From Desulfosporosinus acididurans (GTDB lineage: Bacteria > Bacillota > Desulfitobacteriia > Desulfitobacteriales > Desulfitobacteriaceae): a stretch of 64,000 bases of DNA. Of this stretch, positions 1-7,952 are shown one piece after another. The position numbers and the translations under genes are program-made. Each line of letters opens with the position of its first letter. Position 1 is the stretch's first letter. Below the pieces are notes generated by a model. The model had not been told where the DNA came from, searched no databases, and saw nothing but the letters and a program-made list of their open reading frames with translations. The DNA is taken from assembly GCF_001029285.1 (NCBI RefSeq), contig NZ_LDZY01000005.1, forward strand, positions 186,001 through 250,000, given 5' to 3'.

Positions 1-574
1 ACCAATAAGCTAACGCTGGGACAGCAATTAAAACCGCAAAAAGCACACCTGAGGTGAAATAGCCTAAATTCAAAGTTGTCGCCGTCAAATCCCCCGTTGC
101 AGTGCCTAACGCGAACGTAACCAGCACGATTGACCAATAAAAGGCCTCCCGACGACGTGTGTGGATACTGTGTATAGCAAGAGTCTTTTCACTTGTATAC
201 CAAGCAACAAAGATTATGGCCATCGCTGCCAAAAAGAAAATAGTCGAAACCTGATATGGAATCCCAAAACCAACGTGCAAAACATCAGCAAACATGGTAC
301 CAAATATACTTACCATGACAACCGTTAACCAGTAGACCCATGGTAAATAACGACGGGCAGAGAACTGCATTACCAACGAAGCTATCAGACCAATTAACCC
401 AAGAGCAATACCTATTATAGGATTTATATGAGTCAAGAGATAGTCAGAGAACACCTCACCCATTCCAGTTGTCAACACTTTGACTATCCAGAAAAATACC
501 GTGATTTCAGGAACCTTAGTAAGTATTTTGCTGCCTAAATCCTTAGTACCAACCAACGAATTATTCAGAAACAA
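1..574 (-). CDS. COG4705-type multi-pass membrane protein, 3' end off the window
   Basis: The frame is open from a TTG at 574 to the window edge, about 191 residues. A GGAG site lies about 8 bases before the TTG. The product is a chain of hydrophobic helices and contains KVPEITVFFWIVKVLTTGMGE, the signature region of a family of uncharacterised repeat-type membrane proteins (COG4705). It is a clear paralogue of the gene at 4885-5679: both share the HSI-TRRREAFYW and GTATGD segments. The function is unknown. Because the 3' end is missing, completeness of the gene cannot be judged. Confidence 0.75.
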   Translation of the reverse strand, partial: MFLNNSLVGTKDLGSKILTKVPEITVFFWIVKVLTTGMGEVFSDYLLTHINPIIGIALGLIGLIASLVMQFSARRYLPWVYWLTVVMVSIFGTMFADVLHVGFGIPYQVSTIFFLAAMAIIFVAWYTSEKTLAIHSIHTRRREAFYWSIVLVTFALGTATGDLTATTLNLGYFTSGVLFAVLIAVPALAYW

Positions 575-755
575 ATTTATTCACTCCAATTCAACATAGT
601 TATCCTATTTGACAATGTCAGTATTTACCTTTTATGCTTAAGTCTGTTTGTTTAAACGCTTAATTGTATTGTACAAAAGAGAGATAACTTTCGAATAAAG
701 AAGAAATAAACTTTTAGTTAAGCAAAAATAAATTTTAAATAAACTAGAATATAAA

Positions 756-789
756 GAAAACCTCATTGCAAAATTACAATGAGATTTTC
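756..789 (-). terminator. Terminator of the 805-2950 two-component operon
   Basis: A 13-pair stem (756-768 with 777-789, one G-U pair on the minus strand) with an 8-base loop is followed on the minus strand by a T-rich stretch. It begins 15 bases after the response-regulator stop codon. Confidence 0.75.
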
Positions 790-804
790 TTTTCTATGTA
801 AAAA

Positions 805-1497
805 TTAGATCTTAAACCGGTATCCTGCGCCCCATATTGTTTCAATATATCTGGGCTCACCACTATCCCCTTCAATTTTTTCTCTTAACCGATTAATATG
901 TACAATGACCGTAGCAACGTCCCCCATAGCATTCATACCCCAAATACGGCTAAATAAATTCTCCTTTGTAAAAACAATATTAGGATTCGTCGCTAAAAAC
1001 AAGAGCAATTCAAACTCCTTAGTGGTAAGTTTTATTTCCTTATCACCAACATAAACACGCCATGCCTTTGGCAGAATTCTTAGTTTACCGACAATAATCT
1101 CCTCCTGAGACATTGGCTTATCGGAAGATGTCAACCTTTCATAACGTGATAAATGAGCATTCACTCGTGCTACGAGCTCTGCTGGATCAAACGGCTTTAC
1201 AATATAATCATCTGCGCCTAATCCCAGCCCCCTTATTTTGTCAATGGATTCCTTTTTAGCAGTTACCATCAAAATTGGAATTTCTGTCTTTGTTCTTATT
1301 TCACGGCATAATTCAAAACCATTCTTGCCAGGCAACATTAGATCAAGCAAAATTAAATCAAAATCCTTACTGCTGGCAAGTTTCAGGCCCTCATCACCAT
1401 CTACAGCAATATCAATTTTGAAGCCGTTAATTTCAAGATAATCTCTTTCAAGCTCAGCAATTGCTATATCATCTTCAATAATTAAAATATGTTTCAC
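805..1497 (-). CDS. OmpR/PhoB-family response regulator
   Basis: This is a 230-residue transcriptional regulator. The N-terminal receiver domain (about 1-115) has acidic-pocket D9/D10, phosphoacceptor D52 in LLDLMLP, T79 and K101. A linker leads to a C-terminal winged-helix DNA-binding domain (about 130-230) ending in the usual YIETIWGAGYRFKI. The GTG start at 1497 sits 1 base after the kinase stop and is preceded by AGGTGGG inside the kinase gene, so the two are translationally linked. It is expected to be phosphorylated by the kinase at 1499-2950. The target genes are not evident from the sequence. Confidence 0.93.
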   Translation of the reverse strand: MKHILIIEDDIAIAELERDYLEINGFKIDIAVDGDEGLKLASSKDFDLILLDLMLPGKNGFELCREIRTKTEIPILMVTAKKESIDKIRGLGLGADDYIVKPFDPAELVARVNAHLSRYERLTSSDKPMSQEEIIVGKLRILPKAWRVYVGDKEIKLTTKEFELLLFLATNPNIVFTKENLFSRIWGMNAMGDVATVIVHINRLREKIEGDSGEPRYIETIWGAGYRFKI

Positions 1498-1498
1498 T

Positions 1499-2950
1499 TT
1501 ATCCCACCTCTACCACCGGTAATTTTATCGTTATTGCAAGCCCATTTTTGTTTTGAGCGATAATGCTGCCATGATGCGCTTTGACAATCCGTTCGGCTAT
1601 TGACAGACCTAAGCCGCTGCTTTGCGTAGGATTGTTGCGGGAAGCATCACCTCGATAAAAACTAGTGAATAATTTTGGCAGAATTTCTTCCGGAACGCCC
1701 TGTCCGTCATCACAAATCTCGATTACAACCTCATTTCCTTGCCTGCTTACCATGAAATCCACCTGGCAACTCTCTAACTGCTTATACTTTAAACTGTTTT
1801 CCACAATATTAGTAAACACACGTTTCATTTGATCAGGATCAATCGTTACGATTGAATTAGAGGAACAACGATTGCTATAGGATAATTTCAGCCCACTTCC
1901 TTCGAAATCCTCAATGATTTGACGAACTAACTCGCCAAAATATTCTTTGCTTTTGACTTTTTCGAAATAAAATGGAAGATGGCCCGTATCGAGTTTGGAG
2001 AACAGAAAGAGACGATCGACTAATACATCCATTTCACATGTCTTTTTATATATAATATCATGATACCGCTGTTGCTTTTCCGGTGTATTGGCAACATTGT
2101 CTTTGAGCCCTTTTACATATCCCTTAATTGCAGTCAAAGGCGTCCTTAAATCATGTGAAATTCCTGCTACAAGTTCCTTACGTTCTTCTTCATAGTTAAG
2201 CTGCGTCTGTATTGATTGGCGTAGTCTAGTCCTCATTTCATCAAAATTTGCAATAGCAACCCCAAATTCGTCCATACGCTCATACTTTATCTCGAAATCA
2301 AGGTTACCGTTTTTAATTTGTTCCGCTCCATAATTCAGCATATCCAAGGGAACAATAATGTTTTTAAAAATATTTGAAGAAATAACTCCATTGGTCAGTG
2401 CAATAATAATGAGTGAAATTATAAAAGTAATGGTAATATAACTGCCCATAACCTTTATACGAGTCACCCATTCATTCGACCTTATCCTAAAGTTTGGATC
2501 TATAGCTATAACTTTGAATAGGTAACTATCTTTTGGGAAACTGTAACTGATCAGCAACGCATGACCCGATTGTACTGCGTAGGGTTTCGGCATTGAACTA
2601 TTTGGGCCGTCAATGGTTGCTGATAGGCTATCAACTTCCTTGGTGAAATTGGAAGCGACAATTTGATGATCGCGGGTTATTTTGCTGTATATACCACTCG
2701 CTAAAAGTCGCTTTTGAAGCTCAGACTGTACCGCATCAAAGTCGTAAATAGTTTGTGAGTATTGCATCTGATTAGAATACTCTGCAATCATACTCTGCGC
2801 GGCAATATATTTTTCCGCGTCATCAACGGATGCTCCTTTAGATATTTTCAAGTACGACAAATATACAATTCCTGTAACAATCATAATTAATACAGCAGGA
2901 ATAATAATCATAAGAATATTGGATAACAAAATTCGTTTTTTAATCAGCAA
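1499..2950 (-). CDS. Membrane sensor histidine kinase
   Basis: This 483-residue kinase has a membrane segment at about 12-34, an extracytoplasmic sensor region (35-165), a second membrane segment at about 168-190 and a HAMP region. The dimerisation/phosphoacceptor helix follows with H266 in GISHDLRTPLTAIKG. The ATPase domain carries an N box (NIVENSLKY), G1 (DDGQGVPEE) and G2 (GLGLSIAERIV). The kinase gene precedes its regulator, the reverse of the commoner order. Translation appears to start at TTG 2950; the GGGAG upstream is rather far (about 15 bases), so the exact start is uncertain. The ligand is unknown. Confidence 0.92.
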   Translation of the reverse strand: MLIKKRILLSNILMIIIPAVLIMIVTGIVYLSYLKISKGASVDDAEKYIAAQSMIAEYSNQMQYSQTIYDFDAVQSELQKRLLASGIYSKITRDHQIVASNFTKEVDSLSATIDGPNSSMPKPYAVQSGHALLISYSFPKDSYLFKVIAIDPNFRIRSNEWVTRIKVMGSYITITFIISLIIIALTNGVISSNIFKNIIVPLDMLNYGAEQIKNGNLDFEIKYERMDEFGVAIANFDEMRTRLRQSIQTQLNYEEERKELVAGISHDLRTPLTAIKGYVKGLKDNVANTPEKQQRYHDIIYKKTCEMDVLVDRLFLFSKLDTGHLPFYFEKVKSKEYFGELVRQIIEDFEGSGLKLSYSNRCSSNSIVTIDPDQMKRVFTNIVENSLKYKQLESCQVDFMVSRQGNEVVIEICDDGQGVPEEILPKLFTSFYRGDASRNNPTQSSGLGLSIAERIVKAHHGSIIAQNKNGLAITIKLPVVEVG

Positions 2951-2996
2951 CTGATATTCACTCTTCTCCCTTAAGATTTAATGATTACTATCTTAC

Positions 2997-3017
2997 TATG
3001 ATAACTTGCCTATCATA
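2997..3017. promoter_or_regulatory. Inverted repeat upstream of the kinase operon
   Basis: TATGATA and TATCATA form a perfect 7-base inverted repeat with a 7-base spacer, about 47 bases before the kinase start. Size and place fit an operator, possibly for autoregulation by the downstream OmpR-type regulator. This is inference from position only. Confidence 0.4.
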
Positions 3018-3136
3018 ACAAAGTAAACACTCTTGGGAAAAGATAGAACATTCCATTGGGGTTAGGAAATTAACAGTATACCTGAATAAAGTTAGGAGCA
3101 TTGGTTGAATCTGTGACACACCATGAAAAACAAGGA

Positions 3137-3661
3137 CTAATTTAATAGACACTCTGCATCCGTTAAGAGCGAATTAAACCACTTTAAGTTTACCAAATGG
3201 TGCGAAACTGAGTTCTCTAACATCTTTCTAAAATAGATTGGGAGCTGATGGTCTCCTTCTAAGGCATCCTTTAATAATAGAATTTTTGCTTCAGTCTGCT
3301 CAATTTGAATTCTAATAAGCTTGACCATGTTATCTCTTTTGTATTCCTTAGCAAATAAAAGAGCTGCATAAAAGGACAGGTTAACATACTCCGTTTTTGC
3401 ACCATACTGGTACATCAACGTTTGAAACTCGGCTTTCCCCAGTTCAGTGATAACATAATGATGACTTTCCCGACTTTGTTCCGTTTGAATAACCTGCTTA
3501 ATTAAGTTTTTTTCTTCCATTTGTTGAATATTATAGTAAAATGACCCCTTTGTAAAATTCACAATATACTTGTAGTGCCTTTCTTCCATTTTTGCCAGAA
3601 GCTCATATCCATGGGCCCCTGGATTTTGGATTAAGAGTCCTAAAATTAGCAATGGAATCAT
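3137..3661 (-). CDS. PadR-family transcriptional regulator
   Basis: This 174-residue protein has the PadR winged helix at about 1-85 (LLILGLLIQNPGAHGYELLAKM, then a helix-turn-helix and wing ending in HHYVITELGKAEF). The C-terminal part is a helical dimerisation region (PadR C / Vir-like). It is co-transcribed with the esterase gene: its GAGG site overlaps the esterase stop region and the two genes are 10 bases apart. Such regulators typically repress their own operon. The palindrome at 4565-4578 in the operon promoter is the obvious candidate operator. Confidence 0.88.
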   Translation of the reverse strand: MIPLLILGLLIQNPGAHGYELLAKMEERHYKYIVNFTKGSFYYNIQQMEEKNLIKQVIQTEQSRESHHYVITELGKAEFQTLMYQYGAKTEYVNLSFYAALLFAKEYKRDNMVKLIRIQIEQTEAKILLLKDALEGDHQLPIYFRKMLENSVSHHLVNLKWFNSLLTDAECLLN

Positions 3662-3671
3662 AATTGGTGCC

Positions 3672-4505
3672 TCACTGTTCGTTTATAAATTCTTCATAAG
3701 AGAGTTTTCCAAGTGCAAAGTCCATCTGTTTCACAAACATCAATTCAGTTGGTGTATGCATTCTAGCAATAAGTCTATCTAAAAGCTCAACCTCATGGCT
3801 TAACGGTACTAAAACATGAGTTTTTTTATCGAAGGCTTCAAAGTAGCGCAAACCAAAATATCTTTGAGATATTGAATTTACATGAATTCCATCAGGATTC
3901 CCTGTTAATCCTTGCGCAGACACAAAATAACAATGTGCTTGTTCAAAAGCAAATTGTTTAAGGCTATCGTTTATCTGCTCATACTCGACGCAATACTGCC
4001 CAAATCCTGTTTTACCTAAATAGTCTCCTAAGCCGCCAATGATGAACGGTATTTCTGGAACATTGAGGATATCTCTAAGCGCCTGCACGATTCCCAATAA
4101 CTTGTCATAATACACTTCGTATTTGCCACCTGAACTATCACTTTCACCTTGATGCCACAAAATACCTGTTAAGGTGCTGTGTTTCATGGCGAATTTGGCT
4201 TCACTGATAGCATGTTGAAAAAGTTCGCCATCAACAGCCCAGTCATCTAGCGTGCTTCCGCCTTCGGCACATGGTATTAGGCCAATCGTATCTTCCGGAT
4301 ACTTTAAACACCACGCATCTGCAAATGAAGCTGCCAAACTTACACCTGAAACAGGACGGTCATAGTTCACAGGCTCAATCATCATTTGCCATCTGCCGTT
4401 GCGCAACATTTGTATTCGTTCGTTTATAATTGGAGGTACGTCAGACAAAAAGCCTCTACCGGCCATATTGGATTGCCCAATCATTAAAAAAGATTTAATC
4501 ATCAT
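3672..4505 (-). CDS. SGNH/SASA-type carbohydrate esterase
   Basis: This 277-residue protein belongs to the sialate O-acetylesterase/acetylxylan esterase group of SGNH hydrolases. It carries the nucleophile block GQSNMAGRG (Ser at about residue 12), the WHQGESDS block and a late DGIHVN that supplies the catalytic His. There is no signal peptide, so it should be cytoplasmic and act on acetylated oligosaccharides or a related small ester. About 45 C-terminal residues after the catalytic domain have no recognised motif. It is the first gene of a two-gene operon with the PadR regulator. The second ATG (4502) has the better distance from AAAGGA. Confidence 0.85.
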   Translation of the reverse strand: MMIKSFLMIGQSNMAGRGFLSDVPPIINERIQMLRNGRWQMMIEPVNYDRPVSGVSLAASFADAWCLKYPEDTIGLIPCAEGGSTLDDWAVDGELFQHAISEAKFAMKHSTLTGILWHQGESDSSGGKYEVYYDKLLGIVQALRDILNVPEIPFIIGGLGDYLGKTGFGQYCVEYEQINDSLKQFAFEQAHCYFVSAQGLTGNPDGIHVNSISQRYFGLRYFEAFDKKTHVLVPLSHEVELLDRLIARMHTPTELMFVKQMDFALGKLSYEEFINEQ

Positions 4506-4564
4506 ACGTTCCTTTCTAAGAGTTACTCAAAATCAGTAACCAATTCCTATATCTTTAAATTCAT

Positions 4565-4578
4565 GGTCTAATTAGACC
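4565..4578. promoter_or_regulatory. Perfect 14-base palindromic operator
   Basis: GGTCTAATTAGACC lies just downstream of the -10 box of the esterase-padR promoter. A related imperfect palindrome (TCTAATCAGA on the minus strand, 4596-4605) lies between -35 and -10. Two similar sites covering the promoter suggest repression by the PadR protein encoded in the operon. Confidence 0.65.
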
Positions 4579-4587
4579 AATAGACAC

Positions 4588-4615
4588 ATTATAATCTGAT
4601 TAGACTATATGTCAA
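4588..4615 (-). promoter_or_regulatory. SigA-type promoter of the esterase-padR operon
   Basis: On the minus strand TTGACA (4610-4615) and TATAAT (4588-4593) are both consensus and are separated by 16 bases. The start of transcription would fall near 4580, within or next to the 14-base palindrome. Confidence 0.75.
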
Positions 4616-4644
4616 CAAAAAAATACCCCCACTGGAAGTGAGGG
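4616..4644 (-). terminator. Terminator downstream of the COG4705 gene
   Basis: The minus strand folds CCCTCACT-tcc-AGTGGGGG, followed by TATTTTTTT. It separates the COG4705 gene from the esterase promoter. Confidence 0.8.
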
Positions 4645-4791
4645 CACTAACTTCGTATATAACTTTATTGGTTTATTGGTTCGAGCGATCTCACCCTGTA
4701 GACTTCAGGGACTGATTTACCGGAGTAACGACAAAACATGCCGTGCCCAAAAATCACTTCAATAAGGTTTTTGAAAATCTTGACCTGTTCC

Positions 4792-4875
4792 CTAAGCCAT
4801 GGTAGTGCTGCCACAACCGGAAACTCCCAGTATTAATAGGACCACTAAACTTAGAGTGACAAAGGTGCGACGAAC
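4792..4875 (-). pseudogene. Fragment resembling a lipoprotein signal peptide
   Basis: After the stop of the COG4705 gene, one minus-strand frame reads about 27 codons with a hydrophobic stretch and a lipobox, LGVSGCGSTT, before a TAG. It has no start codon and no following domain, so it may be a gene remnant or chance. The rest of 4645-4790 shows no recognisable gene. Confidence 0.25.
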
Positions 4876-4884
4876 CTATTTGCC

Positions 4885-5679
4885 TTACCTTTGCGGTCTA
4901 CCTGCCTCACGTTGGACATCCCTGAGTGTCACCGATAAATAACCGACCAATATGATGATGATTATCGTCAACACCGACACGACAATCCCGTCGCCATAAC
5001 CCAGACCCGTAATGCTCTTGGGTTTGCCAAACCAGTCTGCAAAAGAAGCGCCAAGGGGACGAGTCATGATATAGGCAAACCAGAAAGCAAATATTTCGTT
5101 CAGACCAAACAAAAAATAACCCACTGCAGGAAGTACGAACAATACTATAAATAAGATTCCAGAAGCTAAGTAGCCTAGGTTTAAGGTCATTGCGGTCATA
5201 TCCCCCGTGGCCGTCCCCATGGCAAATGTAGCAAGCACTGCTGCCCAATAAAACACCTCACGTCGACGTGTATAGATGCTATGGATAGATAACGTCTTTT
5301 CCACCTTGTACCAAGTCGTAAATACCACGGTCAAAATCATAGCAAAGGCGATGGTGGACGCATAATACGGAACACCTAAAACAATATGTATGACATCGGC
5401 AACCATGGTTCCAAAGATAGCAACCATGACCACGAAAAGCCAATATATCCACGCCACATATTTGCGAACTGAAAATTGTAAGATTAGCGCGATAACGAAT
5501 CCTACTGCCCCCAAGATTACAGCCAAATATGGATTAATAGTATTGACCAGATAATCAGATGTCGCTTCGCCCATGGCGGTAGTCAGCAGTTTGACGATCC
5601 AAAAAAATATCGTGATTTCTGGAACTTTTATTAAGAGCTCTTTCTCTCTATTTCTGGTAACGGATGATGATTGATTCAT
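4885..5679 (-). CDS. COG4705-type multi-pass membrane protein
   Basis: This is a full-length paralogue (about 264 residues) of the gene at 1-574, with roughly eight hydrophobic helices arranged as two similar halves. Each half contains an E/D-containing G-A-T-(S/G)-D motif (GEATSDYLV near the start, GTATGDMTA in the middle), which suggests an internal duplication. The ATG at 5679 is preferred over the GTG at 5715 because it gives the same N-terminal length as the paralogue. The family has no assigned function; transport or a membrane-sensor role are both possible. Confidence 0.8.
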   Translation of the reverse strand: MNQSSSVTRNREKELLIKVPEITIFFWIVKLLTTAMGEATSDYLVNTINPYLAVILGAVGFVIALILQFSVRKYVAWIYWLFVVMVAIFGTMVADVIHIVLGVPYYASTIAFAMILTVVFTTWYKVEKTLSIHSIYTRRREVFYWAAVLATFAMGTATGDMTAMTLNLGYLASGILFIVLFVLPAVGYFLFGLNEIFAFWFAYIMTRPLGASFADWFGKPKSITGLGYGDGIVVSVLTIIIIILVGYLSVTLRDVQREAGRPQR

Positions 5680-5757
5680 TGGATTTACTCGTTCCCTTCG
5701 TATAAATTCTGTCACCCTGAAAATTGCAAGCCAAAAGCGTTGTTAAACTACCTGACG

Positions 5758-5782
5758 CCTCTAACTTCTCCGAAGTTAGAGG
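5758..5782. other. Perfect 11-pair hairpin upstream of the COG4705 gene
   Basis: CCTCTAACTTC and GAAGTTAGAGG are separated by 3 bases and followed by a smaller TGGAG/CTCCA hairpin. No T-run follows on either strand, so it is not an obvious terminator. It could be a leader structure of the 4885-5679 gene or the end of a vanished IS200/IS605-like element. Confidence 0.4.
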
Positions 5783-5849
5783 ACTGGAGAATCTCCACAT
5801 TCTCAAGATTAACATATGATTATTAAAAGAACCTTAAAAAATGGTTGTC

Positions 5850-5961
5850 AATGTTCAAATAGGTCACCCATGCTGCGATTATTCTGATCCATCGTAAACC
5901 AGATGTCACCTGGCTGCAGATTCTTGTATACGGAGCCGCATGTCCAGCCTCTTTGCTCCAG
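5850..5961 (-). pseudogene. Relic of the amidase-like gene found at 38612-39263
   Basis: On the minus strand this reads LEQRGW...VYKNLQPGDIWFTMDQNNRSMGD and then stops. It matches the middle of the amidase-like pseudogene near 38.85 kb, and the following bases (5815-5850) match the 3' flank of that gene. The 5' part and an internal segment of about 200 bases are deleted. This relic keeps the reading frame across the spot where the 38.85-kb copy is frameshifted, so it shows what the ancestral frame was. Confidence 0.75.
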
Positions 5962-5977
5962 ATATTAATGAGTCAAT

Positions 5978-7303
5978 TTAATTCTCTGCGTTTTTGTTGC
6001 CTGGCATATTCCTGTAAAGCAGGAACTCATAAAGGAAGATACAAATATAAGTCCACAGGCCGCTGACTGTTAAAGCTGTAACCATGGCGCTTGGTGTATG
6101 AATCCGCAGATAAACGGGACTTAGTCCTAAGAAAAATAATAGCAGTGACCCTGCGATCACAATCCAAAGCCGATAGGACCAAGATTTTTCTCGTGCCAAA
6201 ATATAACAAAGAACAGCATAAAATGATAAACCACCCAGTAAAAAACCAGTGTTTGAGGTTTGAAAGGGCATGATGTTTTCAAAGATACTGACGTTCTCCC
6301 CCCGGAAAATGAATCGGAAAAAATAATCAACCAAAGTTCCTCCGCCCCAAGCAATACTAAGCGGAAGAACATGAATCCATAGCTTAGTTTTATGCCAAAA
6401 GCCAAATAACACAACCAAAAAGACAATTAAGATCACAATGTGAGTACTCAAAGCATTAATTTGCTGCATTAAGTGCATCATCCAGCGTGGAGAAGCTAGT
6501 TCCAGACTGGAAGAAACCATTTCATCAAATTCAGCAACGTCGTTCGTTACAAGATCTTGAATTAGACTCATTAAGAAAATAAAAAGTCCCAGAAATGTTA
6601 CAGAACCTATTATAATTAATAATCGCAGCTTGCCCAACGAACGATAATGACCGGTTAGACGCAAAAACTCCTCTGACAGCCTAGCTCCCCATCGTTCATG
6701 ATTCTTATACAACAGATAAAAGATTATAAAGAGAACAGCTGCAATTAGTCCCAGCAGGATTGAGTAACGATGGATGATCGGAAGAATAGTTTTCCATTGA
6801 CTGCCCAGAGTCCTGCCCAGCAGGATAAATACGCTTGTCCAAACAAAGGCCCCAAGATAAGAATAAAGAGCAAAATCCCGATAACTTAAGCGGCTTAAAC
6901 CGGCAACATAGCCAGACAGATGACGTACTCCCGGAATAAAATATCCTGCCGTCAGAAGTTTACCACCATGTTGATGGTACCAATTGAGCACCTTTTCCAG
7001 GCGCTGACTTCCCGTATGTTTTCTTAGATATACCAATACTTTTGCTTCGAAAAATCGTCCCAGAAAATAAGCAATAGTAATCCCTGTTATACTTCCGATA
7101 GCTGATGAAATAATTGCTAATATCGGATTGAGCTGACCTAAAAAACTCATAAAACCTATAAATGTCAGAAGGAATTCATCTGGAAGCGGCAAGCCTAAGA
7201 TTGAAACCAGCAGAATTATAAACAATCCTAAATAACCATATTGCGTAACGATATGAATTAACAATGTTTTTGGAACAGTTTTCAGGACGATATACACAAA
7301 CAT
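5978..7303 (-). CDS. DedA-PAP2 fusion membrane protein (copy 1)
   Basis: This 441-residue protein has two parts. Residues about 15-205 are a DedA/SNARE-associated domain (GLPLPDEFLL, and the conserved FLGRFF...R...GYFIPGVRHLSGYVAGLSR segment with the usual GR and PG motifs). Residues about 225-435 have the membrane topology of PAP2 phosphatases. The PAP2 catalytic signatures are altered: the PSGH block reads NTGFLLG, and the last block reads LSPVYLRIHTPSAM, which keeps the R and H. DedA proteins carry or flip lipid phosphates such as undecaprenyl phosphate, so a role in envelope lipid recycling is plausible. It is a close duplicate of 39311-40618 but has a different N-terminus and no clear ribosome-binding site, so its start is uncertain. 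Confidence 0.88.
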   Translation of the reverse strand: MFVYIVLKTVPKTLLIHIVTQYGYLGLFIILLVSILGLPLPDEFLLTFIGFMSFLGQLNPILAIISSAIGSITGITIAYFLGRFFEAKVLVYLRKHTGSQRLEKVLNWYHQHGGKLLTAGYFIPGVRHLSGYVAGLSRLSYRDFALYSYLGAFVWTSVFILLGRTLGSQWKTILPIIHRYSILLGLIAAVLFIIFYLLYKNHERWGARLSEEFLRLTGHYRSLGKLRLLIIIGSVTFLGLFIFLMSLIQDLVTNDVAEFDEMVSSSLELASPRWMMHLMQQINALSTHIVILIVFLVVLFGFWHKTKLWIHVLPLSIAWGGGTLVDYFFRFIFRGENVSIFENIMPFQTSNTGFLLGGLSFYAVLCYILAREKSWSYRLWIVIAGSLLLFFLGLSPVYLRIHTPSAMVTALTVSGLWTYICIFLYEFLLYRNMPGNKNAEN

Positions 7304-7422
7304 GAGTAATATGTGAAAAAAAACTCTTCAATGACACTAGTTTAGCCTAACAAGATTAAAAGACCATGAAAATATTATTATTTCATAACTCTTCAACTCC
7401 ATTTTAAGTCAGATGGAAAAGC

Positions 7423-7456
7423 GAGGCTAAAGCATTTGTAGCTAAAGCCTCGTTTT
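7423..7456 (+). terminator. Hairpin with T-run upstream of DedA-PAP2 copy 1
   Basis: CGAGGC...GCCTCG is followed by TTTT on the plus strand. The same hairpin recurs at 40857-40892 upstream of the second DedA-PAP2 copy, marking one edge of that segmental duplication. No plus-strand gene precedes it, so it may end transcription coming from outside the duplicated unit. Confidence 0.5.
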
Positions 7457-7739
7457 AGTAATCGACTTTTTCACCCGCTCTTGGTTTTAAGAGTCAAGTT
7501 TTACATAGGATTTTACTTTGTAATTCAGTTTAATAAATAATCCGCCATTAATCCTTGTGTTCTATATTTAACCACCAGCAGCGCTAACAATGAATGTAAA
7601 GGATTCGACCCAAATAGCTAATTTCATACAATTTTAATCTTTTTTTAAATTCTTTTTCAAATTATAATGTTATAATTTTCTTAAACCAAAATGAAATGCT
7701 ATCCAGTTTTAATCGTAAATTACCTATAAGCAATCCGCC

Positions 7740-7922
7740 AGTAAACTCGTTCAGCTAAAGCTGAACATCGGGGCTTCAGATACAATAATGTCCAGTGGAC
7801 ATTATTGCCGAGCCGCTTTTCCCAATAGGAATACTTAGCGGCGAAGGAGGACTCTACCCCACCTGAAGTTAACGAAGTACCCGCCCCAACTTAAGAAGTG
7901 GGGGTCTTAAAAACTGGATAAA
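7740..7922 (+). ncRNA. Structured repeat element, copy 1 (HEARO/IS605-like)
   Basis: This 183-base element is closely similar to 31075-31261. In order it has a GTTCAGC/GCTGAAC hairpin (7749-7766), an 11-pair hairpin with loop AGT (7783-7807), a GCCGC...GCGGC stem, and a terminal CCCC-rich hairpin (7884-7904). Between the copies the second hairpin shows a compensatory change (T7786-A7804 here, A-T there). The layout resembles orphan IS200/IS605-derived elements or the omega RNA (HEARO) associated with IscB. No IscB or TnpB gene is adjacent. It ends 30 bases before a plus-strand gene, so a 5' leader function is an alternative. The remaining AT-rich bases 7304-7739 show nothing beyond the hairpin at 7423. 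Confidence 0.55.
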
Positions 7923-7952
7923 TGCAGCTTATTCGTAGAAAGGTATATTCTT

